Of a DNA stretch of 64,000 nt, positions 34,261 to 41,869 are shown piece after piece. A program made the translations under genes and the position numbers. Position 1 is the stretch's first letter, and each line of letters begins with the position of its first letter. The stretch is from Aestuariivirga litoralis. Lineage in GTDB: Bacteria > Pseudomonadota > Alphaproteobacteria > Rhizobiales > Aestuariivirgaceae. Location: assembly GCF_015714715.1 (NCBI RefSeq), contig NZ_WAHS01000002.1:744001-808000 (forward strand). Reading direction: 5' to 3'. The notes under the pieces were generated by a model. That model saw only the letters and a program-made list of their open reading frames with translations, was not told the origin of the DNA and searched no databases.

Positions 34261-34278
34261 ATGACGCCAATATGACAG
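34261..34278 (-). promoter_or_regulatory. PhoB-binding pho box upstream of pstS
   Basis: Minus-strand reading CTGTCATATTGGCGTCAT has two 7-bp half sites (CTGTCAT, GCGTCAT) separated by 4 bp, matching the pho box layout. A third weaker half site (TTGTCGC) follows after another 4 bp. It lies 89 bp before the pstS ATG and directly beside the phoR stop codon. Confidence 0.8.
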
Positions 34279-34279
34279 T

Positions 34280-35290
34280 CTAAGTCGTTCTGGAGTAAAG
34301 CGGAATTGAAATACGGAAAGTGGAGCCCTCGCCCAGCTTGGACGCAATATCAAGCTTGCCCCGGTGGCGAGATATAATGTGCTTGACGATGGCCAGCCCC
34401 AGCCCAGTGCCACCACGGGCCCGGCTTTCCTGGGTGGAGACGCGGTAAAACCGCTCGGTCAGGCGCGGAATATGGTTTTCCGCAATGCCGCGCCCATAAT
34501 CCTTGACCGCAAGGCTGCCGAAGCCGGCTTCGGCAATACAAGTCACATCGACCTTGCCGCCGGCGGCACCATATTTGATGGCGTTCTCAAGCAGGTTCTG
34601 CGTCACCTGCAAAAGCTCATCGGCGTCACCAGCGACGATGGTGGATTTCGTGCCGGTGAGATTCACTTCCACATTGGTTTCAGCAATCAGCGAAACCAGA
34701 TTGCTCTTGGCCTGACGCGCCACATCCACCAGATCGACTTTCGCATTGGGCCGCAAATGCTCATTGAGCTCGATGCGGCTCAAGGTCAGCAGATCATCGA
34801 TCAGCCGCTTCATGCGCCGCGCCTGGGTCAGCATCGTGTCGAAGAATTTTTCACGCGCTTTGGCATCATTCTTGGCCGGGCCCTGCAGCGTCTCAATCGT
34901 GCCAATGATCGCCGCCAGTGGTGTTCGCATTTCATGGCTGGCATTGGCCACAAAGTCCGAACGCATCCGCTCAATGCGCTGTTCGCGCGTCAGGTCGCGC
35001 AGCACGACAAGCACCGTGCCCACATCATCTACCGGCGCAATATGTGCATTGAACTGGCGCGGTGGCCGGCTCTGCATGTCGAGATCGATATGAACAGGTG
35101 ATCCGGTCTCACGCACTTCGGCCACGCCACTGTGAAAAGCAGCATGCCGCAACACGGATTTGACTGGCAGGCCCTTGAGATCAAGCCCCAGGGCTTCCTT
35201 GGCTGCCTCATTGGCGGCCAGCACATTGCCATCGGGCCCGATGATCAAGGCGCCATCCGGCAATGCATTGATCAGATTGGCCGGTGTCAT
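34280..35290 (-). CDS. phoR: Phosphate regulon sensor histidine kinase PhoR (soluble form)
   Basis: 336 residues. A PAS domain (about 5-105, starting INALPDGALIIGPDGNVL) is followed by the HisKA helix with the phosphoacceptor His in NASHEMRTPLAAIIGTI, the N box LLENAIKYGAAGGK and the G boxes DYGRGIAEN and GGTGLGLAIVKHI. It phosphorylates PhoB. Unlike most PhoR proteins it has no N-terminal membrane helices: only 37 bp separate its ATG from a tRNA gene, so none could have been missed. It may reach PstSCAB/PhoU only through its PAS domain. Confidence 0.9.
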   Translation of the reverse strand: MTPANLINALPDGALIIGPDGNVLAANEAAKEALGLDLKGLPVKSVLRHAAFHSGVAEVRETGSPVHIDLDMQSRPPRQFNAHIAPVDDVGTVLVVLRDLTREQRIERMRSDFVANASHEMRTPLAAIIGTIETLQGPAKNDAKAREKFFDTMLTQARRMKRLIDDLLTLSRIELNEHLRPNAKVDLVDVARQAKSNLVSLIAETNVEVNLTGTKSTIVAGDADELLQVTQNLLENAIKYGAAGGKVDVTCIAEAGFGSLAVKDYGRGIAENHIPRLTERFYRVSTQESRARGGTGLGLAIVKHIISRHRGKLDIASKLGEGSTFRISIPLYSRTT

Positions 35291-35327
35291 ATGGAAAGTG
35301 GCCTCACAGACGGGATGTCTGGAAAAT

Positions 35328-35402
35328 TGGAGCGGGCGAGGCGAATCGAACGCCCGACCCTAACCTTGGCAAGGTTATGCTCTACCCCTGAGCTACGCCC
35401 GC
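35328..35402 (-). tRNA. tRNA-Gly (anticodon GCC)
   Basis: Minus strand: acceptor GCGGGCG pairs with CGCCCGC, the D arm is GCTCAGGGGTAGAGC, the anticodon arm AACCT-TGCCAAG-GTT gives GCC, the T arm is GGCG-TTCGATT-CGCC, and CCA is encoded. 75 nt. It lies 37 bp upstream of phoR. Confidence 0.95.
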
Positions 35403-35516
35403 TTAGCGTTCCGGCAGCGGGAAATATCCGCCGGACGGCTGGCTTATTGCCCAACTCCCCCATAAATGCAATAGCGAGTTTCTTTTTGAAGTTAACCTTC
35501 TGAGATAGCCTCTTTC

Positions 35517-36017
35517 ATGCCCGCTACACGCCAGGATCTCTTTGCTCTGTTTGACCAGCAGGGCATCAAAACCACCACCACCGAACACATCCCGGTTTTC
35601 ACTGTCGAGGAGGCCCGCAAGGTCCATGACGGCATGGAAGGCGGTCATTGCAAGAACCTGTTCTGCAAGGATGAGAAGGGCGCGCTCTGGCTCATCGTGG
35701 CGCTGGAAGATGCCAAGATTGATCTGAAGGCCGCCAAGGACAAGATCGGCTCCAAGCGTCTCACTTTCGGCAAACCCGAATTGCTGATGGAGATTCTGGG
35801 CGTTGAGCCGGGCTCCGTCACCCCCTTCGGCCTGATCAATGACAAGGCCGCGCTGACCAATGTCATTCTCGACGAGGCGATGATGCGCCACGCCAAGCTG
35901 AACTATCATCCCTTGAAGAATGACGCGACCACGACCATCTCTGCTGACGATCTGCAAAAATTCATCCGTGCCACTGGCCACAATCCAAGGATTGTTGCCG
36001 TGAGCGAACCGGCTTAA
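35517..36017 (+). CDS. Prolyl-tRNA editing protein (ProX/YbaK family)
   Basis: 166 residues, a stand-alone INS-type editing domain that hydrolyses mischarged tRNA-Pro (Ala-tRNA-Pro or similar). The family core is visible in EGGHCKNLFCKDEKGALWLI (with the catalytic Lys) and in GVEPGSVTPFGLINDK, the conserved GxxxGSVTPFG motif. It is the first of five tightly packed + strand genes; the next starts 4 bp after its stop. Confidence 0.9.
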   Translation: MPATRQDLFALFDQQGIKTTTTEHIPVFTVEEARKVHDGMEGGHCKNLFCKDEKGALWLIVALEDAKIDLKAAKDKIGSKRLTFGKPELLMEILGVEPGSVTPFGLINDKAALTNVILDEAMMRHAKLNYHPLKNDATTTISADDLQKFIRATGHNPRIVAVSEPA

Positions 36018-36021
36018 ATCG

Positions 36022-36930
36022 ATGACCATGGACACACTTTCCGTAAACGCCCCCGCCCAGGACCTGATCAAGGATTCTTCTGACCAAAACTTCATGGCGG
36101 ATGTTATCGAGGCTTCGAAATCCCAACCCGTGATCGTGGATTTCTGGGCGCCCTGGTGCGGCCCCTGTAAGACGCTTGGACCGGCCATTGAAAAGGTGGT
36201 GCGTGAAGCCAAGGGCAAGGTGAAGCTGGTCAAGGTAGACATCGACCAGAACCCCGAATTTGCCAAGCAATTGCGCGTGCAATCGATCCCCGCAGTTTTC
36301 GCTTTCGTTGATGGCCGCCCGGTGGATGGTTTCATGGGCGCCCAGCCCGAAAGCCAGATCCGCCAATTCGTCCAGCGCCTCAGCAGCATGGGCAACCGCG
36401 CCGAACAAATCGAAGGTGCGCTGCAAATGGCCCGTGATGCCTTCACCGCCAAGGATTTCGAAGGCGCGGCCGATATCGCCTCGCAAGTTCTGGAAGTCGA
36501 ACCGACCACCGTCGAAGCCTATGCCCTGAAGGCGCGTGCCGAGATGGAGTTGAATCTTCTCGAAGAAGCCAAGGCCACGCTCGCCGCCTCACCCGCCGAC
36601 AAGCAAACTGATTCCAACATCGTCAGCGCCAAGGCCGCACTCGATCTGCTGTTGAATCCGGTCGATACATCGGGCCTCGCAAAACTCGAGGCTGCCATCG
36701 CAGCCAATCCCAATGATTATGAATCGCGTCTGGAGTTATCCAATCTGCTCAATGGCTCGGGCGATCGCGCCGGTGCCACTGATCAGCTGATTTACGTCAT
36801 CAAGAAGGACCGGACTTTCAAGGATGATGGCGCGCGAAAACAGCTTGTCTCCTATTTCGAAGCCTGGGGCCCGAAGGATGAAGCCACTCTGGCAGGCCGC
36901 CGCAAATTATCCTCGGTGCTGTTCTCCTGA
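36022..36930 (+). CDS. cnoX: CnoX/YbbN-like thioredoxin-TPR chaperone-redoxin
   Basis: 302 residues. The N-terminal thioredoxin domain has an intact active site WAPWCGPCKTLGPAI (about 43-57). The C-terminal half consists of TPR helices (for example FEGAADIASQVLEVEPTTVE and YESRLELSNLLNGSGDRAGA). YbbN/CnoX proteins protect substrates from oxidation and hand them to GroEL or DnaK. The stop overlaps the start of the next gene (TGATG). Confidence 0.9.
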   Translation: MTMDTLSVNAPAQDLIKDSSDQNFMADVIEASKSQPVIVDFWAPWCGPCKTLGPAIEKVVREAKGKVKLVKVDIDQNPEFAKQLRVQSIPAVFAFVDGRPVDGFMGAQPESQIRQFVQRLSSMGNRAEQIEGALQMARDAFTAKDFEGAADIASQVLEVEPTTVEAYALKARAEMELNLLEEAKATLAASPADKQTDSNIVSAKAALDLLLNPVDTSGLAKLEAAIAANPNDYESRLELSNLLNGSGDRAGATDQLIYVIKKDRTFKDDGARKQLVSYFEAWGPKDEATLAGRRKLSSVLFS

Positions 36931-37589
36931 TGCCAGGACGCTACAAACTCACTAGCGATTTGCCGGCGCAGATCCCGCTCTTTCCCTTGTCGGGCGCCCT
37001 CCTGCTGCCCCGCACCGATTTGCCCTTGAGTATTTTTGAACAACGCTATCTGGCCATGGTGGAACAGGCGATGGCGGGAGACCGCATCATCGGGCTGATA
37101 CAGCCAGAAGAAGATGATGAGTCAGACAAACCCAAGCTTGAAAAAGTGGGCTGCGCTGGCCGCATCACCTCCTACATGGAAACCGATGACGGCCGCCTGC
37201 AGATCGTGATGACCGGTATCTGCCGCTTCAAGCTCAAGCGCGAAGTGAAAGTTGAAACGCCATTCCGCCAGGCGCAAGTGGATTACAAACCCTTCGCTGC
37301 CGATCTGGTGATTGGCACTGGTGCACCCAGCGTGAACCGCGCGCAATTGCTGGAAGCCTTCCGCCAATATCTCGAAGCCAACAACATGACCACCGACTGG
37401 AAAGAGGTGAATGAAGTGGGCACGGAGATCCTGGTCAACACGCTGTCGTTGATGGCGCCCTATCCGCCGCGTGAGAAACAGGCTCTGCTGGAAGCGCCCG
37501 ACCTCAAATCGCGCGCCGAAGTTTTGGTGGCACTCACCGAGTTGGCGCTGAAACGCTCGCTCGCCGGCAACACGACGCGGATGCAGTAA
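36930..37589 (+). CDS. Lon substrate-binding (LAN) domain protein
   Basis: 219 residues consisting of a single Lon N-terminal-type domain: [35 protein letters not shown] and [16 protein letters not shown]. There is no ATPase or protease domain, so it is not a broken lon gene; stand-alone LAN proteins are conserved in Alphaproteobacteria. Its function is unknown, and linkage to the CnoX chaperone gene (1-bp overlap) hints at protein quality control. Confidence 0.87.
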   Translation: MPGRYKLTSDLPAQIPLFPLSGALLLPRTDLPLSIFEQRYLAMVEQAMAGDRIIGLIQPEEDDESDKPKLEKVGCAGRITSYMETDDGRLQIVMTGICRFKLKREVKVETPFRQAQVDYKPFAADLVIGTGAPSVNRAQLLEAFRQYLEANNMTTDWKEVNEVGTEILVNTLSLMAPYPPREKQALLEAPDLKSRAEVLVALTELALKRSLAGNTTRMQ

Positions 37590-37777
37590 TGCAAGAGCCC
37601 CGCAAGACCGATCCGAAGCTGCTGGAAATCCTGGTCTGCCCGGTCACTAAGACCAGGCTCACTTACGATGCGGAAAAACAGGAACTGGTCTCCAAGGTCG
37701 CCGGCCTTGCCTATCCGATCCGCGACGGCATCCCGATCATGCTGGCCGGCGAAGCGCGCGAATTGAGCGATGACTGA
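37589..37777 (+). CDS. UPF0434/Trm112-like zinc-ribbon protein
   Basis: 62 residues. [17 protein letters not shown] near the start and [14 protein letters not shown] near the end are the Trm112/YcaR signature. The family includes activators of methyltransferases; bacterial members are mostly uncharacterised. Only the first Cxxx Cys is kept, so zinc binding is doubtful. It overlaps its neighbours on both sides (1 bp and 8 bp), so it belongs to the same operon. Confidence 0.88.
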   Translation: MQEPRKTDPKLLEILVCPVTKTRLTYDAEKQELVSKVAGLAYPIRDGIPIMLAGEARELSDD

Positions 37778-38129
37778 GCTTTGGCCCAGCGAGCTCAAGG
37801 TCAAGGACCAGGGCCGCACATTACGCATCACCTTCGAAGGCGGCACGTCCTATGAGATCGCAGCCGAACTGCTGCGCGTCGAAAGCCCCAGTGCTGAAGT
37901 GAAGGGCCACGGCCCCGGCCAGGAGACGTTAGTCTTCGGCAAGCAGCTGGTGAGCATCACCGGCGTAGAACCCATCGGCAATTACGCCGCTCGCCTCAAA
38001 TTCTCCGACGGCCATTCGACAGGCCTTTTCACCTGGACCTATCTGGAAAAACTGGGGCGCGAACAGGATGAGATTTGGGCCACGTATCTTGAGAAGCTGA
38101 AAGAAGAAGGCCGCACCCGCGAGCCGTGA
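37770..38129 (+). CDS. DUF971 family protein
   Basis: 119 residues: [20 protein letters not shown] at the start, [20 protein letters not shown] in the middle and [14 protein letters not shown] near the end. This is DUF971, also found as the N-terminal domain of gamma-butyrobetaine hydroxylases and near iron-sulfur (Mrp/ApbC) genes. Function unknown. It is the last gene of the + strand operon and is convergent with the UbiH-family gene 6 bp away. Confidence 0.87.
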   Translation: MTELWPSELKVKDQGRTLRITFEGGTSYEIAAELLRVESPSAEVKGHGPGQETLVFGKQLVSITGVEPIGNYAARLKFSDGHSTGLFTWTYLEKLGREQDEIWATYLEKLKEEGRTREP

Positions 38130-38135
38130 CGAAGT

Positions 38136-39362
38136 TTATGCCGCCAGCCCACGCATCAAGCGCGGCACTTGGCCGGTGAGTCCCGCCGCTTCATTCACCA
38201 GAACTTTTTTCAGTGGCCCCATTCTATCCGCCAGACGCAACCCCGCATGCCGCAACAGCCGCAGCGGTTCATTGTCCTGCGCGAAAAGCCGGTTCATGCC
38301 GTCCATCAAGGCCGCATTGGCGAATGTATCAAACCGCCGCCAACGAGCATAAGTCTCCAGCACGGCAACGGAACCAATATCGGAACCCAAAGCTGCCGCT
38401 TCAAAAACGCAATCCGCCAGCGCCGCTACATCCTTGAAGCCGAGATTGAGCCCCAGCCCCGCCAGCGGATGCACCACATGCGCCGCATCTCCCATCAACG
38501 CCAGCCGTGCGCCGAAGAAACTGTCGCTGAGTTTCAGCTCCAGCGGATAGACATGCCGTGCTGAAAGAAGCTCAAGCTTTCCGAGATGCGTGCCGAAATG
38601 CTTTTCCAGTTCCACCAGAAACGCATCATCCGGCAAGGCGCAGATCGCCTGCGCCACATCATGCTGCGCCGTCCACACGATCGATGAGCGATTTCCGGAC
38701 AACGGCAAAATCGCAAACACGCCGTGATCATGGAAATGTTCCTGCGCCTCGCCACCATGCGGGAATTCATGCCCCACCGTCAGCGTGATTGCGGATTGGT
38801 CATAGGCCCAGCCTTGCGTCTTGATCCCAGCCGCCGCACGGGACGCTGATCCGCGCCCATCACAACCGATCACCAGATTGGCTTTCAGCGTGCGCCCATC
38901 ATCAAGCGTCACCTGCGCCAGCCCCGGACCAAACTGAAAATCCTTGATCGCGTGGCCGGTGATGAAACTGATCTGCGGGCTCTGGCCGATTTCATCCAGC
39001 AGTCCCTTGAAGATCAACTGGTTCTCCAGAAACAGTGCAGGCGATTTTTCTGAAAGATCCGGAAAGCCCAGCAGCGCTTCGCGCGCCTCCACCGTTTTCG
39101 CATTGGTCACGATAATGCTATTCATGGCTTGAGCCTGCGCTGCCATAGCCTTCCACGCACCCAAGGCCTGCAGCATGTTCACCGAAGCTGCTGTCAAAGC
39201 CGAACAGCGCGAGTCGTGCGCCGCTACCGCAAACTTTGCGGGATCAGCCCGGTCGATCACTGCGACCTTCAAAGGTGTGCGGCAGCGACGGCCACCTAGC
39301 GCCAAGGCTGCGGCCAACCCGTTCAAACCTGCCCCTGCAACGATCACATCAAACTTGTCCAT
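38136..39362 (-). CDS. UbiH/UbiF/Coq6-family FAD hydroxylase
   Basis: 408 residues from ATG 39362; the frame is open to 39488 but that part covers the promoter region. FAD dinucleotide site DVIVAGAGLNGLAAALALGG is at about 4-23, the DG motif VIGCDGRGSASRAAAG is in the middle, and the second FAD motif GDAAHVVHPLAGLGLNLGFK is near residue 285. This is the ubiquinone biosynthesis flavoprotein monooxygenase family; which ring position (C1, C5 or C6) it hydroxylates cannot be told. It is divergent from the NtrC-controlled glnK promoter. Confidence 0.88.
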   Translation of the reverse strand: MDKFDVIVAGAGLNGLAAALALGGRRCRTPLKVAVIDRADPAKFAVAAHDSRCSALTAASVNMLQALGAWKAMAAQAQAMNSIIVTNAKTVEAREALLGFPDLSEKSPALFLENQLIFKGLLDEIGQSPQISFITGHAIKDFQFGPGLAQVTLDDGRTLKANLVIGCDGRGSASRAAAGIKTQGWAYDQSAITLTVGHEFPHGGEAQEHFHDHGVFAILPLSGNRSSIVWTAQHDVAQAICALPDDAFLVELEKHFGTHLGKLELLSARHVYPLELKLSDSFFGARLALMGDAAHVVHPLAGLGLNLGFKDVAALADCVFEAAALGSDIGSVAVLETYARWRRFDTFANAALMDGMNRLFAQDNEPLRLLRHAGLRLADRMGPLKKVLVNEAAGLTGQVPRLMRGLAA

Positions 39363-39412
39363 GACCTGAAACCTAGCTCCAAAATAGCAGAAATGGAATC
39401 GCCTCGCTACGA

Positions 39413-39429
39413 TGCACAAATAATGTGCA
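39413..39429. promoter_or_regulatory. NtrC-type enhancer palindrome upstream of glnK
   Basis: TGCACAAATAATGTGCA is a perfect palindrome (6-bp arms, 5-bp spacer) matching the NtrC site TGCACC-N5-GGTGCA except at the inner arm base. It lies about 100 bp before the sigma-54 promoter. Confidence 0.75.
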
Positions 39430-39471
39430 AATCTGAAAAACTGAACGAATAACAGGCATAGATTCCGGCCG

Positions 39472-39492
39472 ATTTGTGGCTGCCCCACAAAT
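39472..39492. repeat. Inverted repeat ATTTGTGG / CCACAAAT
   Basis: 8-bp arms at 39472-39479 and 39485-39492 around 5 bases, between the NtrC palindrome and the sigma-54 promoter. Possible second regulator site (for example an IHF-like or repressor site); factor unknown. Confidence 0.45.
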
Positions 39493-39511
39493 AATCACAC
39501 AAAATCAATGA

Positions 39512-39925
<414 letters not shown>

Positions 39926-39958
39926 TTCAAGGAATTTGAAAAAGTGAAAGGTACTTCA

Positions 39959-41503
39959 ATGAAAACCATAGGGGATATGAAGCTGGGACGTTTGCTCCCC
40001 GCTATCCTGGGCGCAGGGGCGCTTAGCGTAGCGACATCGTCCAGCGCCTTCGCCGCAGCCTCGATCAACAAGGGCGATACCGCCTGGATGCTGGTGGCCA
40101 CCGCACTCGTCGTACTGATGACCTATCCGGGCCTGGCATTGTTCTACGGCGGCCTGGTCCGCACCAAGAACGTGCTTTCGGTGCTGATGCAAGTGACCAC
40201 CATATTCTGCCTCATCGCCATTTTGTGGGTGGCTTACGGCTATTCCTGGGCTTTCACCAACGGCACGGGCGCACTTGCTCCATTCGTGGGCGGCTTTTCC
40301 AAGGCCTTCCTGGCTGGCGTCAATCCGTCCACCATGGCAGCCACCTTCTCGAAGGAGGTCTACCTTCCTGAATATGTCTACATCATCTTCCAGATGACCT
40401 TCGCCTGCATCACGCCGGCTCTGATCGTCGGCGCTTTTGCTGAACGCATGAAGTTCTCGGCCGTGATCCTGTTCATGATCATCTGGTTCACCTTCTCCTA
40501 CCTGCCAATGGCCCATATGGTCTGGTGGTGGGCTGGTCCGGATTGCTACACGCTCTCGGCTGCTGCCGCTGACGTTGTAAAGTCCTGCGTGGGTGATGCT
40601 TCAGCGACCGACTTCTTGGCCAAGCTGGCTTCTGCCGGCACGGATCAGGCCAAGATCGATGAAGTCCTCAACGCCTATAATGATGCAGTCAACGCCTCCA
40701 ACGGCTGGCTGTTCAACAAGGGTGCGATCGACTTCGCCGGTGGTTCAGTCGTGCATATCAATGCCGGTATTGCTGGCCTCGTCTGCTGCCTTATGCTCGG
40801 CAAGCGCGTTGGCCTCGGCAAGGAATCAATGGCTCCGCACAACCTGGTCACCACGCTGCTCGGCACTGGCTTGCTGTTCTTCGGCTGGTTCGGCTTCAAT
40901 GCCGGTTCCAACCTCGAAGCCAACGGCGTTGCTGGTCTCGCATTCCTGAACACCATGCTTGGCACCGCTGGTGCGGCTCTGGCCTGGTCGTTCGGTGAAT
41001 TTGTGACCAAGAAACATGCTTCGCTGCTCGGCGCTGCCTCTGGTGCAGTGGCTGGCCTCGTCGCCATCACCCCGGCCTGCGGCTGGGTGGGTCCGATGGG
41101 CGCTATCTTCATCGGCCTGGCAGCTGGTTTCGTCTGCCTCTTCGCCGTGATCTGGCTGAAGCCGCTGTTTGGTTACGACGATGCGCTGGACGTCTTCGGC
41201 GTGCATGGCATCGGCGGCATCCTCGGCGCCCTTCTGACCGGTATCTTCGTGAACCCGGCTTTGAATGGCACCGGCACCACCAACTATCTGGCGGTGGATA
41301 CCTCAACCAAGGCTTTCGATTATATCTTCTCGGCGCAGATGTACGCCCAGGTGGTGGATGTCCTCACGGCCATCATCCTCTCGGCCGTCGTCAGCTTCAT
41401 CGCCTGCCTGATCTGCAAATATACTGTGGGTCTGCGTGTGGATGAGCAAAGCGAACGCGAAGGTCTCGACATTTCGAGCCATGGCGAACGCGCCTTTAAC
41501 TAA
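39959..41503 (+). CDS. amtB: Ammonium transporter AmtB
   Basis: 514 residues from ATG 39959 (GAAAGG upstream); a GTG at 39944 is in frame but less likely. A signal peptide (ending SSAFAAAS) is followed by eleven membrane helices. Family motifs are TYPGLALFYGGLVRTKN, the pore His in GAIDFAGGSVVHINAGIAGL and the second His in DVFGVHGIGGILGALLTGI. There is an extra loop of about 40 residues (GDASATDFLAKLASAGTDQA to YNDAVNASNG, near residue 200) that E. coli AmtB lacks. It is GlnK-gated and sigma-54 driven. Confidence 0.95.
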   Translation: MKTIGDMKLGRLLPAILGAGALSVATSSSAFAAASINKGDTAWMLVATALVVLMTYPGLALFYGGLVRTKNVLSVLMQVTTIFCLIAILWVAYGYSWAFTNGTGALAPFVGGFSKAFLAGVNPSTMAATFSKEVYLPEYVYIIFQMTFACITPALIVGAFAERMKFSAVILFMIIWFTFSYLPMAHMVWWWAGPDCYTLSAAAADVVKSCVGDASATDFLAKLASAGTDQAKIDEVLNAYNDAVNASNGWLFNKGAIDFAGGSVVHINAGIAGLVCCLMLGKRVGLGKESMAPHNLVTTLLGTGLLFFGWFGFNAGSNLEANGVAGLAFLNTMLGTAGAALAWSFGEFVTKKHASLLGAASGAVAGLVAITPACGWVGPMGAIFIGLAAGFVCLFAVIWLKPLFGYDDALDVFGVHGIGGILGALLTGIFVNPALNGTGTTNYLAVDTSTKAFDYIFSAQMYAQVVDVLTAIILSAVVSFIACLICKYTVGLRVDEQSEREGLDISSHGERAFN

Positions 41504-41540
41504 ATCACAGCCCTCGTTCCTCCCGAGGTCAAACTACGAG

Positions 41541-41558
41541 CCCCCGCTTCGGCGGGGG
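41541..41558 (+). terminator. Rho-independent terminator after amtB
   Basis: CCCCCGC (41541-41547), loop TTCG, GCGGGGG (41552-41558), followed by TTTTCTTTT. A classic strong terminator. Confidence 0.93.
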
Positions 41559-41609
41559 TTTTCTTTTGTGCGGGCGCTCCTACATTAGGGTCCGGGCGAG
41601 GGACGGAAC

Positions 41610-41762
41610 ATGAGAGAAGAATGGCAAGGTGACGCGGAAGAGGGGGCCGGCGAGAGGGTCAGCCTGGATCAGCGCAGCAAATTCACCCTCACGCGTTTCA
41701 GGCGTTCAAAATACACCCAGATGTTTGCCTGGCTGATCACCCTGTTTAGCTGGACATCTTGA
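41610..41762 (+). CDS. Possible 50-residue small protein
   Basis: The frame runs ATG 41610 to TGA 41762 in the 300-bp gap between the amtB terminator and ftsK, with GAGGGACGG just upstream. The N-terminal half is charged (MREEWQGDAEEGAGERVSLD), the middle is basic (TRFRRSKYTQ) and the end is hydrophobic (MFAWLITLFSW), like a small tail-anchored peptide. No family recognised. The rest of the gap (41559-41609, 41763-41869) shows only the ftsK leader. Confidence 0.4.
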   Translation: MREEWQGDAEEGAGERVSLDQRSKFTLTRFRRSKYTQMFAWLITLFSWTS

Positions 41763-41869
41763 GCGCCGAAATCAGGCCCGGATTTACCGCCTCTTAACCC
41801 TGAACGGGCAAACTCGCATTAACCAATTGTTATGCCGCGAAGCGGTTTCGCTTCGCGTGGGAGTTCCGC

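Noticed and set aside
36930-37589. Truncated lon protease
   Set aside because: Stand-alone Lon N-terminal-domain proteins of this size are a conserved family; no ATPase remnant follows, and an unrelated gene starts at once.
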